From Patulibacter medicamentivorans (GTDB lineage Bacteria; Actinomycetota; Thermoleophilia; Solirubrobacterales; Solirubrobacteraceae), in the NCBI RefSeq assembly GCF_000240225.1, contig NZ_AGUD01000039.1:1-40896 (forward strand): a stretch of 40,896 nt of DNA, written 5' to 3'. The notes under the pieces were generated by a model. It was not told the DNA's origin. It saw nothing but the letters and a program-made list of their open reading frames with translations, and did not search any database. Position 1 is the stretch's first letter, and each line of letters opens with the position of its first letter. Shown here piece by piece: positions 24,856 through 33,398 of the stretch. A program made the position numbers and the translations under genes.

Positions 24856-25476
24856 TCACCCGCGGGGCTCCGGGTCGGCCTCCGGCGGGACGATCGACCG
24901 ATCGAGCCGGGAGGCGGCGCCGATCGCGCCGACGAGGGCCTCGGCGAGGACCTCGACCAGCGACTCGATCTCCGGCTCGCCGCGGACGATCCAGTCGCCC
25001 GCCGCGGCCTCGACCGCGGCCACCCAGGAGCGGATCGCGGCCAGGGCCAGCGGCGAGTCCGCGGCGCCCGGGATCGCGGCCGCGACCCGCTGCGCGAACG
25101 CCTCGCGGGTGCGCGCCACGATCGCCGCGATCTCGGGGTCGGTGGCCGCCGCCCGACGGAACGCGACGTGGGCGGCCGGCGCCTTGCGGACGCTGCCGAA
25201 GTACTCGCGCAGCCCCTGGCGCAGCTGCTCGTCCTCCGGGCGGGAGCGGTCGGTCCGCTGGGCCGCCAGTCGGCCCGAGGCGGCGCGGATCGTCTCGACG
25301 TAGAGCTCGCGCTTGCCGCCGAAGTAGTGGTAGAGCAGTGCCCGCGAGATCCCGCAGGCGCTCGCGATCTGGTCCATCGACAGCTGCTCGAAGGGCTGCT
25401 CGGCGAACAGCCCCATCGCCGCCTCGAGCACCTGCTCGCGGCGCTGCTCGACCGGCAGGCGGGTACGGATCGCCAT
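24856..25476 (-). CDS. TetR-family transcriptional regulator
   Basis: This is a 206-residue repressor-type protein. The N-terminal domain has the TetR helix-turn-helix, with the LFAEQPFEQLSMDQIASACGISRALLYHYFGGKRELY block at about 24-59. The C-terminal domain (about 75-195) is helical and variable, so the ligand is not predictable. It is divergent from a cytochrome P450 gene with about 106 bases between; control of that P450 (and itself) is the simplest hypothesis. The ligand would then be the P450 substrate or a related lipophilic compound. Confidence 0.93.
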   Translation of the reverse strand: MAIRTRLPVEQRREQVLEAAMGLFAEQPFEQLSMDQIASACGISRALLYHYFGGKRELYVETIRAASGRLAAQRTDRSRPEDEQLRQGLREYFGSVRKAPAAHVAFRRAAATDPEIAAIVARTREAFAQRVAAAIPGAADSPLALAAIRSWVAAVEAAAGDWIVRGEPEIESLVEVLAEALVGAIGAASRLDRSIVPPEADPEPRG

Positions 25477-25533
25477 CGCGCGCCAGTCTAGGTCCGGGAA
25501 CTGTGCGGCATGTCACGGATGACGCTCATCGCT

Positions 25534-25556
25534 CTATTCTACGTTGCGTCCAATAG
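25534..25556. promoter_or_regulatory. Inverted repeat in the TetR/P450 divergent promoter
   Basis: CTATT (25534-25538) and AATAG (25552-25556) form a perfect 5-bp inverted repeat across 13 bases. The element overlaps TATTCT and TACGTT, candidate -10 boxes for the P450 gene. An AT-rich symmetric site in an otherwise GC-rich gap is what a TetR operator would look like. The next bases inward and outward do not pair. Confidence 0.4.
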
Positions 25557-25582
25557 CGGGCGGACGGGAAGCGGGCGGAGCG

Positions 25583-26998
25583 ATGGCGATCAGCAGCATC
25601 GAAGCGGCGGGAGCGACCACGGCGGCGGCCTCGCCCGCGGGCGCGCTGGACGCGATCGAGGCGTCGCGGCTGCCGCTGCCGCCGCTGGTCGATCTGCCGC
25701 GCCGGCTGCAGGTGCTGCGGATGAGCGTCCGCCAGGGCGCCTTCGTGCGCGCCGCCCAGCGTCGCCACGGGGACGTCTTCGGCGTCGACATCGCGACCGG
25801 CGGCGACCCGCCGCTGACCGTCGTCAACCACCCCGACCACGTCAAGTCGCTGTTCACCGCCGACCCGCGCCTGGCGCCGTCGCTGACTCGCGAGTCGGCG
25901 CTGCGGCCGATCGTCGGCGACCGCGCGGTCCTGACGGCGATCGGCCCGCGCCACATGCGCCAGCGCAAGCTGCTGCTGCCGCCGTTCCACGGCGAGGCGA
26001 TCGCCCGCTACCAGCAGCAGATCCAGGCCGCCGCCGAGCGCGAGATCGCCGAGTGGCCGGTCGGCCGGCCGTTCGCCCTCGCCCCGGCCGCCCAGGCGAT
26101 CACGCTCGACGTGATCCTGGCCGGGATCTTCGGGATCGAGGGACGGCCGGCCCCGGGGACCCACGAGCACCGCCTGCGGCGGATCGTGCGGGGGATCCTG
26201 GCCGCGTCGGTCGGCCCCGGCGCGAAGCTCGCGGAGCTGCTCAACCGCGGTCGCGACGAGGCGGTCGGCCCGCAGCGGCTGGCGATGCGGATGCTCGACC
26301 GGGCGATCTACCCCGTGATCGCCGAGCGCCGGGCGACCCACGAGCCCGGGGCCCGCCACGACGTGCTCTCGCTGCTGCTCGACGCCGAGACCGAGGACGG
26401 CGAGCGCCTGACCGACCTCGAGTTGCGCAACGAGCTGCTGACCCTGGTGCTCGCCGGCCACGAGACGACCGCCAGCACGCTGGCGTGGACCTTCGAGCGG
26501 CTGCTGCGGACGCCCGACGCCTACGCGCGGCTGTGCGACGTGGCGCGGTCGGGCGAGGACGACGACGGGTACCTGGACGCGGTGATCCACGAGTCGATGC
26601 GGATCCGACCGGTGATCCCGACGATCGCGCGCGAGGTGACCGTGCCGTGGCGCTTCGGCGACCACGCGGTGCCGGCCGGGTCGTGGGTCCTGATCAGCAT
26701 CCTGCTGCTGCACCAGCGCCCGGACGTCTACCCGGACCCGCGCGCCTTCCGGCCGGAGCGGTTCGTGGGCGTCAAGCCGGGCACCTACACCTGGATCCCG
26801 TTCGGGGGCGGCATCCGCCGCTGCCTGGGCAGCGCGCTGGCGATGGCCGAGCTGCGGATCGTGCTGCGCGAGATCGTGCGCCGGACCGAGATGACGGCGC
26901 CGGACCCGGCGGCCGAGCCGGGGCGCTACCGCAACGTGACGATGATCCCGGCGCGGGGCGGGCGGCTGGTGGTGACCGCCCGCCGGGCCGCCGCCTAG
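25583..26998 (+). CDS. Cytochrome P450 monooxygenase
   Basis: This is a soluble P450 of 471 residues. Numbered from the ATG at 25583 (GGAG four bases upstream), the I-helix oxygen motif AGHETT is at 291-296, the K-helix ESMRIRP has Glu337 and Arg340, the PERF meander is near 391-394, and the heme loop FGGGIRRCLG carries the cysteine ligand Cys414. The MRQRKLLLPPFHGEAI segment near 125-140 resembles the CYP110/CYP138-like group, many of which oxidise fatty acids or terpenes. No ferredoxin gene is adjacent, so electron donors lie elsewhere. The stop codon overlaps that of the convergent phosphatase gene (shared CTAG). Confidence 0.95.
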   Translation: MAISSIEAAGATTAAASPAGALDAIEASRLPLPPLVDLPRRLQVLRMSVRQGAFVRAAQRRHGDVFGVDIATGGDPPLTVVNHPDHVKSLFTADPRLAPSLTRESALRPIVGDRAVLTAIGPRHMRQRKLLLPPFHGEAIARYQQQIQAAAEREIAEWPVGRPFALAPAAQAITLDVILAGIFGIEGRPAPGTHEHRLRRIVRGILAASVGPGAKLAELLNRGRDEAVGPQRLAMRMLDRAIYPVIAERRATHEPGARHDVLSLLLDAETEDGERLTDLELRNELLTLVLAGHETTASTLAWTFERLLRTPDAYARLCDVARSGEDDDGYLDAVIHESMRIRPVIPTIAREVTVPWRFGDHAVPAGSWVLISILLLHQRPDVYPDPRAFRPERFVGVKPGTYTWIPFGGGIRRCLGSALAMAELRIVLREIVRRTEMTAPDPAAEPGRYRNVTMIPARGGRLVVTARRAAA

Positions 26999-27999
26999 CC
27001 CGTGTAGAACGGGTTCGGCAGCTTGAACGTCCGCTCGGAGTGGCCGCCGACGATGTCGCTCGTCTGGTCGCCGACGTTGGCGACGATCCGGTACCCGCGG
27101 GCCTCGATCGCCGCTCGCTCGGCGGTCTTGTAGGTCGCCGAGCTGGCGAACGGGTTCTCCTTGAACGAGAGCCCGTCCCAGCGGTCGTAGCCGACGGCCC
27201 GCAGGTTGCGGACGGTCGTCTCGCGGAGGCCGGGGACGATCACCGGGCGGGCGGTGATCAGGAAGATCGCCATGCCGCGCTTGCGGGCCTCGAAGTAGGC
27301 GTCCGAGACGCCGGGCATCTTCGTGCCGGTGCCGCTCAGCGCGCCGGGGAACTGGCCGACCGAGCCGCTCTCGGGGTCCGATCCCGGCACCCCGATGTAG
27401 TTCGACAGCAGCGTCTCGTCGATGTCGAAGACGACGGCCAGCGGGCCGAGGCCGCGGCAGGCCGACGCGGTCGGACGGGCGATCGACGGCGGAACGGCCG
27501 CGGCGGCCGCGGCCTGGGCCGTGCGGGCGGCGGAGCGGGCCTTGCGGCGAAGCGCCGTCGCCTTCCGCGCGGCCTGGCGGATCGCGGTCCTGGTCGCGCC
27601 CTTGCGCTTGGCGATCCGGCGGGCGGCGGTGCGGGCGCTGTTGGCCCTGCGCGCCGCGCGCTTGGCGGCGGCGGCGGTCCGAGCGGCGGTCGCGAGCTGC
27701 TCGGCGGTCGGCTCGCGGACGGTCGCGGTGCCGGGCTTGCCGTCCGCGCCGATCGCCAGCCCGTAGGCCTTGCAGGCGGCCGTCAGCTGGATCGCCTGGT
27801 CGCTGCGCTTGCGGATCCAGGCGGTCGCCGGCGCGGCCGCGGCGACGACGTCCCTGGCGTACTGGCCGCTCTGCAGGTACTGGGTCTTCGACGCCGGGGC
27901 GGTCTCGCGGGCGCTGGCCGAGGCGGCCGGCGCGGCCGCCGGGGCGGCCAGGGCGATCGCGGCCGCGACGGCCACGGGCAGGGTTCGCAGTCCTCGCAT
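26995..27999 (-). CDS. Secreted HAD-type acid phosphatase with Ala/Arg-rich spacer
   Basis: The protein is 334 residues from the ATG at 27999. A Sec signal (residues 1-30, hydrophobic core then ASASA) precedes a region of about 70 residues (98-170) almost entirely Ala, Arg, Lys and Thr, likely a long basic helix that could bind anionic wall polymers or nucleic acid. The C-terminal part is a HAD phosphatase of the acid phosphatase B type. Nucleophile motif FDIDETLLSNY has Asp192 and Asp194, motif II is ITARP, then a lysine near FKENPF and motif IV VGDQTSD. The substrate is unknown. An alternative ATG is at 28008. Its terminal TAG overlaps the stop of the convergent P450. Confidence 0.87.
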   Translation of the reverse strand: MRGLRTLPVAVAAAIALAAPAAAPAASASARETAPASKTQYLQSGQYARDVVAAAAPATAWIRKRSDQAIQLTAACKAYGLAIGADGKPGTATVREPTAEQLATAARTAAAAKRAARRANSARTAARRIAKRKGATRTAIRQAARKATALRRKARSAARTAQAAAAAAVPPSIARPTASACRGLGPLAVVFDIDETLLSNYIGVPGSDPESGSVGQFPGALSGTGTKMPGVSDAYFEARKRGMAIFLITARPVIVPGLRETTVRNLRAVGYDRWDGLSFKENPFASSATYKTAERAAIEARGYRIVANVGDQTSDIVGGHSERTFKLPNPFYTG

Positions 28000-28126
28000 G
28001 ACGGGCATCCTGACTGATCCAGGTGGACAACAGGTTGCACATCTGTCACCCAGGGCCGGGAACGGCGCGGCGCAACGAACGGGCAACGTCGCGGCAGCGC
28101 TGCGCCGGGGCGACCGCCGCAGCGGA

Positions 28127-28132
28127 TAGGGT
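28127..28132 (+). promoter_or_regulatory. Candidate -10 box of thiC (TAGGGT)
   Basis: TAGGGT lies 15-20 bases before the first base of the TPP aptamer. A start about seven bases downstream would place the 5' end just ahead of the riboswitch P1 stem, as expected. Confidence 0.4.
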
Positions 28133-28147
28133 CCGGGAACCACACAC

Positions 28148-29621
<1,474 letters not shown>

Positions 29622-29691
29622 CCGGCGGCGTTGAGGCGCCGGGTGCCCGTGGCCGGCGCGGGGGTCGGCGCGCGCCCCTGGCGTGGGTGGT

Positions 29692-29795
29692 GTGGCGTCG
29701 ATTCACCCCCTCATGGCACAGGTGGCGTCATTTGCCGTCGGTATGCGACCGAAAATGGCGCCACCTCGGCGTGCCGCTCGGAAATGACGCCACCT
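29692..29795. repeat. Four-copy GTGGCGTC repeat forming a long hairpin
   Basis: Two direct copies, GTGGCGTCGATT (29692-29703) and AGGTGGCGTCATTT (29720-29733), face two inverted copies, AAAATGGCGCCACCT (29752-29766) and AAATGACGCCACCT (29782-29795). Copies 2 and 4 are a perfect 14-bp inverted repeat. Copies 2 and 3 pair fully if one G-U is allowed, around an inner TCGGT-atgcg-ACCGA stem, giving a 47-base hairpin with two stacked helices. Its AT-containing tips stand out in this GC-rich DNA. It resembles an interspersed REP-like or RNA element; whether it recurs elsewhere in the genome cannot be seen here. Confidence 0.75.
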
Positions 29796-30044
29796 CGCTG
29801 CCGCAGACGCGCCTCGGGACCCGCCCGCGTCGCGTGCGCGCTCGCCTTCTGCGGTCCGGCGGTTCGCCCAGCCCCGGCCGCCCGCCGTGGCCGCGCGGCC
29901 GGCCCAGCCGGGACACGCGCCCCTCGACGTGACGCTCGCCAGCCCCGCGCTTCGCTGAACCGCACCCGGTCGCCCATCGACCAGCGCAAGGCGGCCGGCC
30001 CGAACGACCTGAGGCCCCCGCCGAGCCAACCCCGCACCACCAGC

Positions 30045-30095
30045 CCACCGCCACGGCCACTGGCCACCGCCACGGCCCCTGGCCACCGCCACTGG
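30045..30095. repeat. 19-bp tandem repeat
   Basis: The unit CCACCGCCACGGCCACTGG occurs at 30045-30063, again with one change at 30064-30082 (CCCCTGG ending), and a third shortened copy (CCACCGCCACTGG) runs 30083-30095. It is non-coding as far as seen and probably arose by slippage. Confidence 0.7.
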
Positions 30096-30128
30096 CGACC
30101 GGCCTCCGGCCACCCCCCCCAACGACGA

Positions 30129-30172
30129 ACGGCCCCGCCGTCCCGGCCGAGAGGGTCGGGCGACGGGGCCGT
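30129..30172. terminator. Hairpin downstream of the small minus-strand gene
   Basis: ACGGCCCCG (30129-30137) pairs with CGGGGCCGT (30164-30172), and further short pairings (CGTCCC with GGGCGACG-like bases) extend the stem with mismatches. It lies about 40 bases beyond the stop of the minus-strand gene at 30211 and faces the thiC side, so it may terminate in both directions. Confidence 0.5.
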
Positions 30173-30210
30173 CGTGGCGACGACCGCGGGCCGGGGCCCG
30201 CGCCAGGGGG

Positions 30211-30417
30211 TCAGTCGTCGGTGCGGGAGCCGCCGAGCCAGGCGGGGGCGCTGGCGACGCGGCAGTGCTCGACGCCCTCGGCGTCGATCGGGTCCGGCGC
30301 GTGACCGGCGTCGAGGAACGCGTCCTCGAGCGCGCCGGCGCGCAGGGCGAGCATCGCGCGGATCCGCTCGTCGCGGTCCTTCATCGACATGACGGGGTGC
30401 AGGGAGCGGTTGGGCAT
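30211..30417 (-). CDS. Small protein of unknown function (68 residues)
   Basis: This short frame, MPNRSLHPVMSMKDRDERIRA... ending WLGGSRTDD, is preceded by GGAGG three bases before the ATG. A TACCGT box about 70 bases upstream may be its promoter. The middle (KDRDERIRAMLALRAGALEDAFLDAG) looks helical, and the composition is less arginine-heavy than shadow frames nearby. It has one cysteine and no membrane segment. I do not recognise the family. It is divergent from ilvE with about 250 bases between. Two later ATGs (codons 10 and 12) are alternatives but lack ribosome-binding sites. Confidence 0.5.
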   Translation of the reverse strand: MPNRSLHPVMSMKDRDERIRAMLALRAGALEDAFLDAGHAPDPIDAEGVEHCRVASAPAWLGGSRTDD

Positions 30418-30601
30418 GGTCCTCCGACGCGCCGGGGACGGGGGTGCCGACCGCTGGGAGGCCGGTTCCCGACGCCTGCATCGACGGTACGCCCGGTCGG
30501 CGGAGGCGACCACCCCCGGGACGCGCTCGGCCCACCGGTCGGGGGGTGGCCGGGCGGGCGCGGTGGCGCCAGGTCCGCCGCCGTCCGGCGCCGCGAGGGC
30601 G

Positions 30602-30607
30602 TACAGT
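30602..30607 (+). promoter_or_regulatory. Candidate -10 box of ilvE (TACAGT)
   Basis: TACAGT lies 62 bases before the ilvE GTG. A leader of about 55 bases would end in AGGAG, seven bases before the start, so ilvE uses a normal ribosome-binding site. No small leader frame is visible in this stretch. Confidence 0.4.
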
Positions 30608-30669
30608 CCGAGGACCCGCTTTCGCTGGGGCGGGACCAACGAGCACGATCAGCGACGAGGAGCGACGCG

Positions 30670-31611
30670 GTGCCGCAGGCGGACGTCATCTGGAAGAACG
30701 GCGAGCTCGTCCCCTGGGACGAGGCCAAGGTGCACGTGCTGACGCACGCCCTGCACTACGGCACCGGCGTCTTCGAGGGCGTCCGCTGCTACGACACCGA
30801 GATCGGCCCGGCGATCTTCCGCCACCCCGAGCACGTCGACCGGCTGTACAAGTCGGCCGAGCTGTTCTACATGCCGATCCCGTTCACGCCCGAGCAGATT
30901 CGCCAGGCGACGCTCGAGACGGTCGCGGCCAACGGCCTGCGCTCGTGCTACATCCGGCCGATCGTCTTCCGCGGCGAGGGCCCGATGGGCCTCAGCCCGC
31001 TCGACTCCCCGGTCGACGTCGCGATCGCCTGCTGGGAGTGGGGCGCCTACCTGGGCGACGACGGCAAGGCCAACGGCGTGCGCGCCAAGGTCTCCTCGTG
31101 GCGGCGGCTCTCGCCCGCGGGCCTGATCCCGCACGCGAAGGCGACCGGCCAGTACCTGAACTCGGTGCTCGCCAAGATCGAGGTCACGAAGGCCGGCTAC
31201 GACGAGGCGATCCTGCTCGACGAGGCCGGCGTGGTCTGCGAGGGCTCGGGCGAGAACATCTTCGTGGTCCGCGAGGGCCGGATCTTCACGCCGCCCCAGA
31301 CCGCCTCGATCCTCGACGGGATCAACCGCCGCTCGGTGATGGAGATCGCCCGCGACCTCGGCTACGAGCTGGTCGAGCGCGACATCGCCCGCGCCGAGCT
31401 GTACCTGGCCGACGAGGTCTTCGTGACCGGCACCGCGGCCGAGCTGACGCCGGTCCGCGAGATCGACGACCACGCGATCGGCGGCGGCGAGCCGGGACCG
31501 ATCACGCGCGAGGTCCAGCGGGTCTTCGAGGACGCGCTGCACGGCCGCGACGAGCGCTACCGCCGCTGGCTGGACCCGGTCCCCGTCCGCGAGCAGGTTC
31601 GACCCTCGTGA
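30670..31611 (+). CDS. ilvE: Branched-chain amino acid aminotransferase
   Basis: This is a fold-type IV PLP transaminase making leucine, isoleucine and valine from their keto acids. It has 313 residues from the GTG at 30670, seven bases after AGGAG. HALHYGTGVFEGVRCYDTEIG (27-47), RLYKSAELFYMPIP, the PLP-lysine region LIPHAKATGQYLNSVLAK with Lys157, and EGSGENIFVVREGRIFTPP are family hallmarks, as are the late FVTGTAAELTPVREID residues. Related D-amino acid transaminases and 4-amino-4-deoxychorismate lyases share parts of this, but the long IlvE-type N-terminus and pathway context support IlvE. Its stop TGA overlaps the GTG of a short isoleucine-containing frame upstream of cimA. Confidence 0.95.
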   Translation: MPQADVIWKNGELVPWDEAKVHVLTHALHYGTGVFEGVRCYDTEIGPAIFRHPEHVDRLYKSAELFYMPIPFTPEQIRQATLETVAANGLRSCYIRPIVFRGEGPMGLSPLDSPVDVAIACWEWGAYLGDDGKANGVRAKVSSWRRLSPAGLIPHAKATGQYLNSVLAKIEVTKAGYDEAILLDEAGVVCEGSGENIFVVREGRIFTPPQTASILDGINRRSVMEIARDLGYELVERDIARAELYLADEVFVTGTAAELTPVREIDDHAIGGGEPGPITREVQRVFEDALHGRDERYRRWLDPVPVREQVRPS

Positions 31612-31658
31612 GCGACAGGACCGACATCGGGCGCCGGGCGATCCGGCGAATTCCCTAG
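31608..31658 (+). CDS. Putative isoleucine-containing leader peptide before cimA
   Basis: A 16-codon frame starts at a GTG whose last two bases overlap the ilvE stop (GTGA) and encodes MSDRTDIGRRAIRRIP, then TAG. Three isoleucines (ATC, ATC, ATT) in sixteen is more than expected in this proteome, and cimA, the isoleucine-route entry enzyme, begins 114 bases after the leader stop. Mutually exclusive hairpins follow directly. It could be the sensor of an attenuator, with ribosomes supplied by coupling to ilvE. The evidence is weaker than for the leuA leader, since the isoleucines are not in a run. Confidence 0.4.
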   Translation: MSDRTDIGRRAIRRIP

Positions 31659-31662
31659 GGCA

Positions 31663-31733
31663 CCGGGCCGGCACGGCCTGGTCGCCCGTGCCTGACCGAT
31701 TCGCGGACCGCGCGCAGCAGCGCGCGGATCCGC
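31663..31733 (+). promoter_or_regulatory. Alternative hairpins in the ilvE-cimA gap
   Basis: Two stems compete. CCGGGCC (31663-31669) with GGCCTGG (31675-31681, one G-U) excludes GGCACGG (31670-31676) with CCGTGCC (31686-31692). A third, very stable hairpin follows: GCGGA (31703-31707) with TCCGC (31729-31733) enclosing CCGCGCGC / GCGCGCGG around AGCA with one bulged A. This layout resembles an attenuator (alternative stems, then a terminator-like stem) but no U tract follows. cimA has no evident ribosome-binding site. Confidence 0.45.
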
Positions 31734-31772
31734 ACCGTCCGATGTCCGTCCGAACCCCCAAGACCACCACCC

Positions 31773-33398
31773 ATGACCACCTCCGTACCCTCTCGGCCCT
31801 TCGAGCTCTACGACGCCACGCTCCGCGACGGCATGCAGGGCGAGGGCATGTCGCTCTCCGCCGAGGAGAAGCTGCGCGTCGCCAGGAAGCTCGACGAGCT
31901 CGGCGTCCACCTGATCGAGGCTGGCTTCCCGGCCTCGAACCCCAAGGAGCAGGAGCTGTTCGCCCTGCTCGCCCAGGAGACCTGGGAGTCGAGCCGGATC
32001 GCCGCCTTCGGCATGACCCGCCGGCGCGACGTGCGCGCCGACCAGGACCCGGCGCTGCGGATCCTCGCCGACTGCTTCTGCGACGTCACGACGATCGTCG
32101 GCAAGACCTGGGGCCTGCACCTGGAGAAGGTCGTCCGCGTCGACCCGGCCGAGAACCTGCGCCTGATCGCCGACTCGGTCGCGTTCCTGGTCGGCGAGGG
32201 CAAGCGCGTGATCTACGACGCCGAGCACTTCTTCGACGCCTGGCGCGACGACCGCGAGTACGCCCACCGCTGCCTACGGGCCGCCGTCGAGGCGGGCGCC
32301 GACACGATCACGCTCTGCGACACCAACGGCTCGTCGCTGCCGATGCAGGTCCACGAGGCGGTGCGGGCGGTCGTCGACGAGCTGGGCGAGCACGTCCGGG
32401 TCGGCATCCACGCCCACGACGACGCCGGCTGCGGGGTGGCCAACTCGCTGCTCGCGGTCCAGGCCGGCGCGACCCACGTCCAGGGCACGACCAACGGGAT
32501 CGGCGAGCGGACCGGCAACGCCAACCTGACGACGATCACCGCCGACCTCGAGCTGAAGATGGGCATCCGCTCGCTGCCCGAGGGCCGGCTGGCGAAGCTG
32601 ACCGAGACGGCCCACTTCGTCGACGAGCTGCTCAACCGCCCGCCGCGGACCACCCAGCCCTACGTCGGCCGCAACGCGTTCGCCCACAAGGGCGGCCTGC
32701 ACGTCGCCGGGATCCGGGCGGACGCGTCGACCTTCGAGCACGTCGACCCGGCGACCGTCGGCAACGCCCGCGACGTGCTCGTCTCCGAGCTGGCCGGCAA
32801 GGGCACCGTGATCGAGAAGGCGGCCGAGGCCGGGCTCTCGGTCGACGACGCGCAGGCGGTCCGGATCATCGACCGGGTCAAGGAGCTGGAGCACCGCGGC
32901 TACCAGTTCGAGGCCGCCGACGGCAGCTTCGAGCTGCTGCTGCGACGGGAGACCGGCACCTACGACCCGCTCTTCACGCTCGAGAGCTGGCGCGTGATCG
33001 TCGAGCAGCGAGCGGGCGGCCAGGTCGAGACCGAGGCCACGATCAAGATCTGGATCGGCGACGAGCGGTTCGTCCGCACCGCCGAGGGCAACGGTCCGGT
33101 CCACGCGCTCGATCGCGCGCTGCGGAGCGCGATCGGCCAGGTCCACCCGCACCTCTCCGACATCGAGCTGGTCAACTTCAAGGTCCGGATCCTCGACGAG
33201 ACGAAGGGCACCGGCGCGGTCACGCGGGTCCTGATCGACGCCAGCGACGGCAACCGGACCTGGGGCTCGATCGGGGTCGGCGAGAACCTGATCGGCGCCT
33301 CGTGGGACGCCCTGGTCGAGTCGCTGGCCTGGGCCGAGCAGCCGGGACGACGCGGCCCGCAGCTGGCGGCGGCGCCGGCGGAGGTCGAGTCGGCATGA
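31773..33398 (+). CDS. cimA: (R)-Citramalate synthase
   Basis: CimA condenses pyruvate with acetyl-CoA, opening a threonine-independent route to 2-oxobutyrate and isoleucine. It has 541 residues, of the LeuA-like superfamily but the CimA branch. The start reads FELYDATLRDGMQGEGMSLS (DATLRDG instead of the DTTLRDGEQSPG of LeuA), followed by VGKTWGLHLEKVVR, YDAEHFFDAWRDDREYA, GIHAHDDAGCGVANSLLAVQAGATHVQGTTNGIGERTGNANL and FAHKGGLHVAGI. These are typical of the long bacterial citramalate synthases. A C-terminal regulatory domain (about 420-530) is present. The product feeds LeuCD and LeuB, which also handle citramalate. Its stop overlaps the ATG of the next gene. Confidence 0.94.
   Translation: MTTSVPSRPFELYDATLRDGMQGEGMSLSAEEKLRVARKLDELGVHLIEAGFPASNPKEQELFALLAQETWESSRIAAFGMTRRRDVRADQDPALRILADCFCDVTTIVGKTWGLHLEKVVRVDPAENLRLIADSVAFLVGEGKRVIYDAEHFFDAWRDDREYAHRCLRAAVEAGADTITLCDTNGSSLPMQVHEAVRAVVDELGEHVRVGIHAHDDAGCGVANSLLAVQAGATHVQGTTNGIGERTGNANLTTITADLELKMGIRSLPEGRLAKLTETAHFVDELLNRPPRTTQPYVGRNAFAHKGGLHVAGIRADASTFEHVDPATVGNARDVLVSELAGKGTVIEKAAEAGLSVDDAQAVRIIDRVKELEHRGYQFEAADGSFELLLRRETGTYDPLFTLESWRVIVEQRAGGQVETEATIKIWIGDERFVRTAEGNGPVHALDRALRSAIGQVHPHLSDIELVNFKVRILDETKGTGAVTRVLIDASDGNRTWGSIGVGENLIGASWDALVESLAWAEQPGRRGPQLAAAPAEVESA

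Larger units (their letters stand above)
29622..30210. other. Non-coding stretch after thiC
   Basis: These 589 bases hold no convincing gene; the open frames here are arginine/proline-rich on all strands. Contents in order: a CCGGCG/CGCCGG hairpin right after the thiC stop (29622-29642), the four-copy GTGGCGTC repeat element (29692-29795), a featureless GC-rich part, a 19-bp tandem repeat (30045-30095), a C-homopolymer of eight (about 30113-30120) and a hairpin (30129-30172) ahead of the next gene's 3' end. It is the only sizeable intergenic region of the window. Confidence 0.7.

Noticed and set aside
25510-28042. Two very long open frames, one on each strand, across the P450 and phosphatase genes
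   Set aside because: They are low-complexity shadow readings; the P450 and HAD motifs lie in other frames.
30045-30095. Tandem repeat after thiC as a CRISPR-like array
   Set aside because: Units are contiguous without spacers and only two and a half copies exist.
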